Made by a program: the position numbers and the translations under genes
Shown: one piece after another, positions 56,942 through 64,000 of the stretch
How positions within the stretch are numbered: the first letter of the stretch is position 1
Layout: every line of letters starts with the position of its first letter
Notes under the pieces: model-generated
Database searches by the model: none
What the model was told of the DNA's origin: nothing
The model's input: only the letters and a program-made list of their open reading frames with translations
Assembly: GCF_024397975.1 (NCBI RefSeq)
Contig: NZ_CP073745.1
Span: forward strand, 124,001-188,000
DNA: 64,000 nucleotides
Direction: 5' to 3'
Source of the DNA: Bacterioplanoides sp. SCSIO 12839
GTDB taxonomy: Bacteria > Pseudomonadota > Gammaproteobacteria > Pseudomonadales > Oceanobacteraceae

Positions 56942-59050
56942 GTGGCTCGTACTACTCCGATTGAACGTTATCGTAATATTGGTATCTGTGCGCACGTTGA
57001 TGCGGGTAAAACCACAACGACCGAGCGTGTTTTGTTCTATACCGGTGTTTCTCACAAAATTGGTGAGGTGCATGACGGTGCAGCAACAATGGACTGGATG
57101 GAGCAGGAGCAGGAGCGTGGAATTACCATCACCTCAGCTGCAACGACCTGTTTCTGGTCAGGTATGGGAAAACAGTTCGATGAGCATCGTGTCAATATTA
57201 TTGATACTCCTGGGCATGTGGACTTTACCATTGAGGTAGAGCGTTCTTTGCGTGTGCTGGATGGTGCGGTTGTTGTGCTGTGTGGATCGTCCGGTGTTCA
57301 GCCTCAGACTGAAACCGTTTGGCGTCAGGCCAATAAATACGAAGTGCCACGTATGGTCTTCGTAAACAAAATGGACCGTGCTGGTGCTGACTACTTTATG
57401 GTGGTTGAGCAGCTTAAAGAGCGTTTAGGCGCAAATGCGGTTCCGATTCAGATCAATATTGGCGCTGAAGATGAATTCAAAGGCGTGGTCGATCTGATCA
57501 AAATGAAAGCCATTATGTGGAATGAGGAAGATCAGGGTACTACCTTCACTTACGAAGATATCCCGGCTGATCTGACCGATGTTGCTGCTGAATGGCGCGA
57601 GCACATGCTCGAAGCCGCAGCTGAGGCTTCCGATGATTTGATGGAAAAATACCTGGAAGAGGGTGATCTGTCTGAGGAAGAGATCAAGCAGGCGCTGCGT
57701 CAGCAAACGCTGGCTAATGAAGCGGTTCTGGTAACTTGCGGCTCCGCCTTTAAGAATAAAGGTGTGCAGGCGGTACTGGACGCTGTCATCGAATTTATGC
57801 CGTCGCCGACTGAGGTGAAGGCCATCGAAGGTATTCTTGACGATAAAGACGAAAGCACCGCTGAACGTCATGCCTCCGATGAAGAACCGTTTGCTTCCCT
57901 GGCCTTCAAAATCGCCACTGACCCGTTTGTGGGCACACTGACTTTTGTGCGGGTTTACTCTGGCGTGTTGCAGTCGGGTGATGCGGTATGGAACCCAGTG
58001 AAAGGCAAGCGTGAGCGTGTTGGTCGTATGGTGCAGATGCACGCCAACTCGCGTGAAGAAATTAAAGAAGTGCGCGCCGGCGATATTGCCGCGTTGATTG
58101 GTCTGAAAGATGTCACTACCGGTGACACCTTGTGTAATCAGGACCAGAAGAATCGTATTACCCTTGAGCGTATGGAGTTCCCGGAGCCGGTTATCTCGGT
58201 GGCGGTTGAACCCAAGTCTCAGGCGGATCAGGAAAAGATGGGCATTGCGCTGGGCAAATTAGCTCAGGAAGACCCATCTTTCCGGGTAGAAACTGACGAG
58301 GAATCCGGCCAGACCATTATTTCTGGTATGGGTGAGCTTCACCTCGATATTATTGTCGATCGTATGAAGCGTGAATTTAAAGTTGAGTGTAACGTTGGTA
58401 AGCCGCAGGTGGCCTACCGCGAGAAGATCTCTCAAGTCGTCGAAATTAATCACAAGTTCGCTAAGCAATCCGGTGGTCGTGGTCAGTATGGTCACGTGGT
58501 CGTGCGCTTTGAGCCGTCTGAAGATGAGATGGAAGAAGGGCTGGAGTTTGTGAATGAAATCACCGGTGGTGCTATTCCGCGCGAATACATCCCGGCGGTT
58601 GAAAAAGGTATTGAAGAGCAGATGAAAAACGGCGTACTGGCGGGTTATCCGCTGTTGGGCCTGAAAGCTACTCTGTTCGATGGTTCTTTCCATGACGTCG
58701 ATTCGAACGAAATGGCGTTTAAGATTGCTGCTTCACAGGCGACTAAAAAGCTTGGTCAGGAAGGGTCTCCCGTTCTGATGGAGCCAATGATGAAAGTTGA
58801 AGTGGTAACCCCTGAGGATTACATGGGCGATGTGGTCGGTGACCTGAATCGTCGTCGTGGCCTGATCAGTGGAATGGAAGATTCTCCATCCGGAAAGGTC
58901 GTGAATGCCTCTGTGCCGCTGGCAGAAATGTTCGGTTATGCAACCGATCTGCGTTCAGCATCGCAGGGTCGTGCGACCTACTCGATGGAATTTGAAAAAT
59001 ATGCGGAAGCACCTTCCAGTGTCGCCGAAGCAATTATTAACCGTTACTAA
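56942..59050 (+). CDS. fusA: Elongation factor G
   Basis: 702 residues. EF-G moves tRNA and mRNA after each peptide bond. G motifs: [32 protein letters not shown] and [18 protein letters not shown] is switch I. Domain IV and V follow ([38 protein letters not shown]). Translation starts at GTG 56942. It is third in the str operon, 41 bp before tuf. Confidence 0.99.
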   Translation: MARTTPIERYRNIGICAHVDAGKTTTTERVLFYTGVSHKIGEVHDGAATMDWMEQEQERGITITSAATTCFWSGMGKQFDEHRVNIIDTPGHVDFTIEVERSLRVLDGAVVVLCGSSGVQPQTETVWRQANKYEVPRMVFVNKMDRAGADYFMVVEQLKERLGANAVPIQINIGAEDEFKGVVDLIKMKAIMWNEEDQGTTFTYEDIPADLTDVAAEWREHMLEAAAEASDDLMEKYLEEGDLSEEEIKQALRQQTLANEAVLVTCGSAFKNKGVQAVLDAVIEFMPSPTEVKAIEGILDDKDESTAERHASDEEPFASLAFKIATDPFVGTLTFVRVYSGVLQSGDAVWNPVKGKRERVGRMVQMHANSREEIKEVRAGDIAALIGLKDVTTGDTLCNQDQKNRITLERMEFPEPVISVAVEPKSQADQEKMGIALGKLAQEDPSFRVETDEESGQTIISGMGELHLDIIVDRMKREFKVECNVGKPQVAYREKISQVVEINHKFAKQSGGRGQYGHVVVRFEPSEDEMEEGLEFVNEITGGAIPREYIPAVEKGIEEQMKNGVLAGYPLLGLKATLFDGSFHDVDSNEMAFKIAASQATKKLGQEGSPVLMEPMMKVEVVTPEDYMGDVVGDLNRRRGLISGMEDSPSGKVVNASVPLAEMFGYATDLRSASQGRATYSMEFEKYAEAPSSVAEAIINRY

Positions 59051-59091
59051 TTTAGTAAATAGTAATCACATAATCTTTAACGAGGTGTTTT

Positions 59092-60315
59092 ATGGCTAAG
59101 GAAACATTTGAGCGTTCCAAACCGCACGTAAACGTTGGCACCATCGGTCACGTTGACCATGGTAAAACTACTTTGACTGCTGCACTGACTCGCGTATGCG
59201 CGGAAGTTTGGGGCGGTGAGCTGGTTGCATTCGAAGGTATCGATAACGCACCAGAAGAGCGTGAGCGTGGTATCACCATCTCAACTTCTCACGTTGAATA
59301 CGAATCCCCAAGCCGTCACTACGCACACGTAGACTGCCCGGGACACGCGGATTATGTTAAGAACATGATCACCGGTGCTGCTCAAATGGACGGCGCTATC
59401 CTGGTATGTGGTTCTACTGACGGCCCAATGCCTCAGACTCGTGAGCACATCCTGCTGTCTCGTCAGGTTGGCGTGCCATACATCGTGGTATTCCTGAACA
59501 AAGCTGACCTGCTGGCTGAAGACTGCGGCGGCGCAGACTCTGAAGAATACGCAGAGATGCTGGAACTGGTTGAAATGGAACTGCGTGACCTGCTGTCTGA
59601 ATACGACTTCCCAGGTGACGACACGCCAATCATCCCAGGTTCTGCTCTGATGGCTCTGAACGGCGAAGACGACAACGAAATGGGTACTACCGCTGTTAAG
59701 AAGCTGGTAGAAACTCTGGACGAATACATCCCAGAGCCAGAGCGTGCAATCGACGGCGACTTCATCATGCCAATCGAAGACGTATTCTCTATCCAGGGCC
59801 GTGGTACTGTTGTAACTGGTCGTGTTGAGCGCGGCATCATCAATACTGGTGAAGAAGTTGCGATCATCGGTATCAAGGAAACTACTACCACTACTTGTAC
59901 TGGTGTAGAAATGTTCCGTAAGATTCTGGACGAAGGCCGTGCAGGTGAGAACGTTGGTGTTCTGCTGCGTGGTACTAAGCGTGACGAAGTTGAGCGTGGT
60001 CAGGTACTGGCTAAGCCAGGTTCTATCACTCCTCACACCAAGTTCACTTCAGAAGTTTACGTACTGGGTAAAGATGAAGGTGGTCGTCACACGCCATTCT
60101 TCAAAGGCTACCGTCCACAGTTCTACTTCCGTACGACTGACGTAACCGGTGCTGTTGAGCTGCCAGAAGGCGTTGAAATGGTAATGCCAGGTGACAACGT
60201 GACTCTGTCTGTTGAGCTGATCGCTCCGATTGCGATGGACGAAGGTCTGCGTTTTGCGATCCGTGAAGGCGGTCGTACTGTAGGCGCTGGTGTTGTAGCG
60301 TCTATTGTTGAATAA
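59092..60315 (+). CDS. tuf: Elongation factor Tu (str operon copy)
   Basis: 407 residues, identical to the other copy except Ser for Thr near the C-terminus. It carries the same insert after NKAD. The first about 140 bp and last about 90 bp differ from the other copy by synonymous changes, while the middle is identical. ATG 59092 follows ACGAGGT. It ends the str operon; a terminator follows. Confidence 0.99.
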   Translation: MAKETFERSKPHVNVGTIGHVDHGKTTLTAALTRVCAEVWGGELVAFEGIDNAPEERERGITISTSHVEYESPSRHYAHVDCPGHADYVKNMITGAAQMDGAILVCGSTDGPMPQTREHILLSRQVGVPYIVVFLNKADLLAEDCGGADSEEYAEMLELVEMELRDLLSEYDFPGDDTPIIPGSALMALNGEDDNEMGTTAVKKLVETLDEYIPEPERAIDGDFIMPIEDVFSIQGRGTVVTGRVERGIINTGEEVAIIGIKETTTTTCTGVEMFRKILDEGRAGENVGVLLRGTKRDEVERGQVLAKPGSITPHTKFTSEVYVLGKDEGGRHTPFFKGYRPQFYFRTTDVTGAVELPEGVEMVMPGDNVTLSVELIAPIAMDEGLRFAIREGGRTVGAGVVASIVE

Positions 60316-60361
60316 GACTTGCTGTCTTACAGAGTAAAAAAATAAATTTTTGCTCTAAGGT

Positions 60362-60433
60362 AAGTGGTTGAAAATCAATCACTTGCTTCAAAAAAGAAAA
60401 GGCTTCATCCCTCGCGGGGTGCGGCCTTTTTTT
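60362..60433 (+). terminator. Terminator region after tuf
   Basis: AAGTGGTTGA (60362-60371) pairs with TCAATCACTT (60375-60384), and a second stem AAAAGGC (about 60397-60403) pairs with GCCTTTT (60424-60430), with an inner CCC/GGG and a T-run. The second is a typical rho-independent terminator. Confidence 0.85.
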
Positions 60434-60439
60434 ATTGGC

Positions 60440-60468
60440 TTGACACTTTTTGTACAGCCGCATACAAT
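60440..60468 (+). promoter_or_regulatory. Promoter of the S10 operon
   Basis: TTGACA (60440-60445), 17-bp spacer, TACAAT (60463-60468). It is right after the terminator and gives a leader of about 73 bases before rpsJ, shorter than the L4-regulated leader of E. coli. Confidence 0.9.
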
Positions 60469-60496
60469 TCGCGTCCCTTTTATTAGGGGAAAATAG

Positions 60497-60859
<363 letters not shown>

Positions 60860-60971
60860 TTCTTACGAATTTCCCCTTACACAGTGCTCTGTGTAACGCC
60901 CGTTCACTTATACCGAGTGAAAACTGGGCGGCCATAGTGGGTTAAGCCCCGTACACGAGAGGAAATACAAA

Positions 60972-61604
60972 ATGGCAATTGGTATTGTCGGTAAAAAGGC
61001 GGGCATGACTCGCGTATTTACTGAAGCAGGTCAATCTGTTGCTGTAACTGTGCTTGAAGTAGCGCCTAACCGCATTACTCAAGTTAAAACCGCCGAAACT
61101 GACGGTTACAGTGCACTGCAGGTTACTTATGGTGAGAAGAAAGCTTCTCGCGTTTCTAAGCCGGAAGGCGGCCACTTTGCGAAAGCAAATGTTGAAGCTG
61201 GTCGTGGTCTTCTGGAATTCCGTACTGAAGAAGCGCTGGCAGTAGGCGAAAGCTTGTCTGTTGAGCAATTCGAAGCAGGTCAAAAGGTAGACGTAACCGG
61301 TACTTCTAAAGGTAAAGGTTTCCAGGGCGGTGTTAAGCGTTGGAACTTCTCTACTCAGGATGCAACTCACGGTAACTCTTTGTCTCACCGTGCTCCTGGT
61401 TCTATCGGTCAGTGTCAAACACCAGGCCGCGTATGGAAAGGTAAGAAAATGGCAGGCCATATGGGTGCTGAGCAGGTAACTACTCAGGGTCTTGAGGTTG
61501 TGCGCGTTGACGCAGAAAACAATCTGCTGTTGATCAAAGGTGCTGTTCCAGGTGCGACTGGTTCCGATGTAATTGTTAAACCAGCTGTAAAGGCTAAGGG
61601 GTAA
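60972..61604 (+). CDS. rplC: 50S ribosomal protein L3
   Basis: 210 residues. L3 begins 50S assembly and reaches the peptidyl transferase centre with the loop region around [21 protein letters not shown]-terminus [21 protein letters not shown] gap of 112 bp separates it from rpsJ, which contains hairpins (for example CACAGTGCTCTGTG near 60881). Confidence 0.99.
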   Translation: MAIGIVGKKAGMTRVFTEAGQSVAVTVLEVAPNRITQVKTAETDGYSALQVTYGEKKASRVSKPEGGHFAKANVEAGRGLLEFRTEEALAVGESLSVEQFEAGQKVDVTGTSKGKGFQGGVKRWNFSTQDATHGNSLSHRAPGSIGQCQTPGRVWKGKKMAGHMGAEQVTTQGLEVVRVDAENNLLLIKGAVPGATGSDVIVKPAVKAKG

Positions 61605-61607
61605 GCA

Positions 61608-62210
61608 ATGGAACTGAAAACTAACTCTGGTGCAGCGGTAGCTGTTTCTGATGTAGCCTTTGGTCGTGAATTCAACGAATCTCTGGTTCACCAGGTTGTA
61701 ACTGCTTATCTGGCAGGTGCTCGTCAGGGCTCTAAAGCTCAGAAAAGCCGTTCTGATGTTGCTGGCGGTGGCGCTAAGCCATGGCGTCAAAAAGGAACTG
61801 GTCGTGCCCGTGCAGGTACTGCTAGCTCTCCTATCTGGCGTTCAGGTGGTGTTACTTTTGCTGCTCGTCCACGTGACTTCTCTCAGAAAGTAAACAAGAA
61901 GATGTATCGCGCTGCGATGCAGGCCATTCTGTCTGAGCTGGTTCGTCAGGAGCGTTTAATCGTTGCTGATTCTTTCGCAGTTGAATCTCATAAGACGAAA
62001 GAATTTGTTGCCAAGCTGAATGAACTGAACCTGGATAACGTATTAATCGTTGCCGGTGAAGTTGACGAAAAACTGTATCTGGCTGCTCGTAACGTGCCAC
62101 ATGTTGGTGTTACTGAAGCTGCAGCAATTGATCCGGTTAGCCTGATCGCATTCGATAAAGTTCTGGTAACTGTAGACGCTCTGAAAAAACTTGAGGAGAC
62201 CTACGCATGA
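61608..62210 (+). CDS. rplD: 50S ribosomal protein L4
   Basis: 200 residues. L4 lines the peptide exit tunnel with its loop ([20 protein letters not shown], then [18 protein letters not shown]). In E. coli it represses the S10 operon. Three bases after rplC; stop overlaps rplW start (ATGA, 62207-62210). Confidence 0.99.
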   Translation: MELKTNSGAAVAVSDVAFGREFNESLVHQVVTAYLAGARQGSKAQKSRSDVAGGGAKPWRQKGTGRARAGTASSPIWRSGGVTFAARPRDFSQKVNKKMYRAAMQAILSELVRQERLIVADSFAVESHKTKEFVAKLNELNLDNVLIVAGEVDEKLYLAARNVPHVGVTEAAAIDPVSLIAFDKVLVTVDALKKLEETYA

Positions 62211-62503
62211 ACCAAGAACGTATCTATCAAGTATTAGTTGCGCCGCACATCTCTGAAAAAGCAACCATCGTTGCAGAGAAAGCCGGTCAATACGTATTCC
62301 GTGTTGCTCCAGATGCGACTAAGCCTGAAATCAAAAAAGCGGTTGAAGCACTGTTCGAAGTAAAAGTTCAGTCTGTTCAAACCGTTAACATCAAAGGCAA
62401 AACCAAGCGTACCGCTCGCGGTATGGGCAAGCGTAACGACATTCGCAAAGCCTACGTTCGCCTGGTTGATGGCCAAGACATCGACTTTGCAGACGCGGAA
62501 TAA
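62207..62503 (+). CDS. rplW: 50S ribosomal protein L23
   Basis: 98 residues. L23 is at the tunnel exit, where trigger factor and SRP dock. Begins [20 protein letters not shown]; contains [20 protein letters not shown]. Coupled to rplD by a 4-bp overlap. Confidence 0.99.
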   Translation: MNQERIYQVLVAPHISEKATIVAEKAGQYVFRVAPDATKPEIKKAVEALFEVKVQSVQTVNIKGKTKRTARGMGKRNDIRKAYVRLVDGQDIDFADAE

Positions 62504-62516
62504 GGGGAGCTAAGTT

Positions 62517-63344
62517 ATGGCATTAGTAAAAACTAAACCGACTTCAGCTGGCCGCCGCCACCTTGTAAAAGTCGTTAACAGCGAACTGCACAAAGGTAAG
62601 CCTTTTGCAGCTCTGTTAGAGAAGAAGTCAAAGTCTGGTGGTCGTAACAACAACGGTCGTATCACCACTCGTCACATTGGTGGTGGTCACAAGCAACACT
62701 ACCGTGTTATCGACTTCAAGCGTAATAAAGATGGTATCCCGGCAGTTGTTGAACGTCTGGAATACGATCCAAACCGTAGCGCTAACATCGCTCTGCTAAA
62801 GTACGCAGACGGTGAACGTCGTTACATTCTGGCACCAAAAGGCGTTTCTGCTGGTGATCAGATCATGTCTGGTGAAGAAGCACCGATCAAACCAGGTAGC
62901 GCAATGTCTTTGCGTAACATCCCGGTTGGTTCTGTGGTTCACAACATCGAATTGAAACCAGGTAAAGGCGGTCAGATCGCTCGTTCTGCGGGTACTTCTG
63001 CTCAGCTGGTTGCACGTGAAGGTGCTTACTGCACACTGCGTCTGCGTTCCGGCGAAATGCGTAAGGTTCTGTCTGATTGTCGCGCTACCCTCGGTGAGGT
63101 TGGTAATTCAGAGCACGCACTGCGTGAACTGGGTAAAGCTGGTGCGTCGCGCTGGCGCGGTGTTCGTCCTACCGTTCGCGGTGTGGTTATGAACCCGGTA
63201 GATCACCCACACGGTGGTGGTGAAGGTCGTACCTCTGGTGGTCGTCACCCTGTTACTCCTTGGGGCGTTCCGACTAAAGGTTACAAGACTCGTAAGAATA
63301 AGCGTACCGATAAACTTATCGTTCGCCGTCGTTCTGCGAAATAA
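62517..63344 (+). CDS. rplB: 50S ribosomal protein L2
   Basis: 275 residues. L2 is essential for peptidyl transferase and subunit association. N-terminal [37 protein letters not shown]; the C-terminal [17 protein letters not shown] has the conserved His. The gene ends in a basic tail. 13 bp after rplW. Confidence 0.99.
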   Translation: MALVKTKPTSAGRRHLVKVVNSELHKGKPFAALLEKKSKSGGRNNNGRITTRHIGGGHKQHYRVIDFKRNKDGIPAVVERLEYDPNRSANIALLKYADGERRYILAPKGVSAGDQIMSGEEAPIKPGSAMSLRNIPVGSVVHNIELKPGKGGQIARSAGTSAQLVAREGAYCTLRLRSGEMRKVLSDCRATLGEVGNSEHALRELGKAGASRWRGVRPTVRGVVMNPVDHPHGGGEGRTSGGRHPVTPWGVPTKGYKTRKNKRTDKLIVRRRSAK

Positions 63345-63361
63345 TTAGAGAGGATTGAACT

Positions 63362-63637
63362 GTGCCACGTTCATTGAAAAAAGGTCCATTTATTGACCAT
63401 CACTTGATGACCAAGGTAGAAGCCGCTCTTGAGAAGAACGACAAGCGTCCGATCAAGACTTGGTCTCGTCGCTCCACTATCTTTCCAGATTTCGTGGGGC
63501 TGACAATTGCTGTACACAACGGCAAACAACACGTACCTGTTTTCGTAACTGAAGACATGGTTGGTCATAAACTCGGCGAATTCGCTCTGACACGTACCTA
63601 CAAAGGTCACGTGGCAGATAAGAAAGCCAAGCGTTAA
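63362..63637 (+). CDS. rpsS: 30S ribosomal protein S19
   Basis: 91 residues. S19 binds 16S rRNA in the head near the A site with S13. [20 protein letters not shown] and then [20 protein letters not shown]. Translation begins at GTG 63362, after AGAGAGGA. Confidence 0.99.
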   Translation: MPRSLKKGPFIDHHLMTKVEAALEKNDKRPIKTWSRRSTIFPDFVGLTIAVHNGKQHVPVFVTEDMVGHKLGEFALTRTYKGHVADKKAKR

Positions 63638-63652
63638 TAGGAGGGGTGAAAT

Positions 63653-63985
63653 ATGTCTGAAGTAGCCGCTGTATTACGTGGTGCTCGCTTATCTGCACAA
63701 AAAGCACGCCTGGTTGCGGATCAGATCCGCGGCAAAAACGTCGCTGAAGCGCTGGATATTCTGGCATTCAGTGGTCGTAAAGGCGCCGACATCATGAAAA
63801 AAGTATTGGAATCTGCGATTGCCAATGCTGAGCACAACAACGGTGCTGATGTCGATGAGCTGAGCGTATCAACTGTGTTTGTTGATGAAGGTATGACTAT
63901 GAAGCGTATCCGTCCACGTGCAAAAGGCCGTGCGGACCGCATCTTAAAGCGTACTTGTCACATCACTGTGAAAGTTTCTGAATAG
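63653..63985 (+). CDS. rplV: 50S ribosomal protein L22
   Basis: 110 residues. L22 lines the exit tunnel; its beta-hairpin is [20 protein letters not shown]. Begins [23 protein letters not shown] 63653 follows AGGAGGGG (63641-63648). Confidence 0.99.
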   Translation: MSEVAAVLRGARLSAQKARLVADQIRGKNVAEALDILAFSGRKGADIMKKVLESAIANAEHNNGADVDELSVSTVFVDEGMTMKRIRPRAKGRADRILKRTCHITVKVSE

Positions 63986-63996
63986 GAGTTGGTCAG

Positions 63997-64000
63997 ATGG
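63997..64000 (+). CDS. rpsC: 30S ribosomal protein S3, first codon only
   Basis: ATG at 63997 follows TAGGAGTTGGTCAG with AGGAG 8 bases upstream. In the conserved S10 operon the gene after rplV is rpsC. Only one codon and one base are in the window, so the identity rests on gene order alone. Confidence 0.6.

Overview
The window is ordinary chromosomal DNA of a gammaproteobacterium, most likely a marine Oceanospirillales-type organism (Thalassolituus/Oceanobacter-like is only a guess). Reasons: an LPS core pair hldE/waaA; the order metX-metW-DUF4426-rdgB-(ZapB-like)-hemW and birA-coaX-SPOR-tRNA(Tyr,Gly,Thr)-tuf-tRNA(Trp)-secE-nusG, both familiar from Pseudomonas-like gammaproteobacteria; 407-residue EF-Tu with an insert after NKAD; and protein sequences throughout that look gammaproteobacterial. 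No plasmid, phage, insertion sequence or CRISPR array was seen.

Layout. 1-1851: divergent hldE (cut by the window edge) and waaA. 1858-17884: the accessory centre of the window. A leftward four-gene operon (SH3+beta-barrel protein, second beta-barrel, two tandem fibro-slime proteins) faces a rightward nine-gene operon (periplasmic coiled-coil protein, three TPR proteins of which two are lipoproteins, a small periplasmic protein, a TolQ/ExbB-type channel, two ExbD/TolR-type proteins and an AgmX/PglI-type TonB-like protein), followed by a 1163-residue lipoprotein with a PD40 propeller, a ten-residue repeat linker and a haem-less HzsA-like region. Together they look like an envelope-spanning proton-driven machine of the Myxococcus Agl/Glt (gliding) and Nfs type, coupled to surface fibro-slime adhesins. 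This is the best candidate for an undescribed system here. 17964-41659: housekeeping and mixed genes: ydbH, rpiA, ilvA, plsC, a DJ-1/PfpI protein with a divergent LysR regulator, a ThrE-type exporter, a DM13 protein, metXW, rdgB, hemW, adenosine kinase, a K+ channel, a zinc-type TonB receptor with a DUF2946-like partner, birA, coaX and a SPOR protein. 41760-64000: translation and transcription block: four tRNAs, two tuf genes, secE, nusG, rplKAJL, rpoBC, rpsL, rpsG, fusA, tuf and the start of the S10 operon (rpsJ to the first codon of rpsC).

How the parts work together. In the accessory locus the ExbB/ExbD proteins would form an inner-membrane proton channel, the AgmX-like protein would carry motion across the periplasm, the TPR lipoproteins and soluble TPR proteins would build a periplasmic scaffold, the two beta-barrels would form an outer-membrane platform and the fibro-slime proteins would contact carbohydrate or surfaces. 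One ExbD has Asn where the proton-carrying Asp belongs while its partner keeps Asp, so the motor is probably asymmetric. The ribosomal block is controlled by recognisable promoters, a structured L10 leader, an attenuator-like hairpin between rplL and rpoB, and terminators after each tuf gene and rpoC. The two tuf genes share about 1 kb of identical DNA, a sign of gene conversion. Two intergenic elements (near 20940-21040 and 30780-30870) share an unusual architecture and look like members of one dispersed repeat family.
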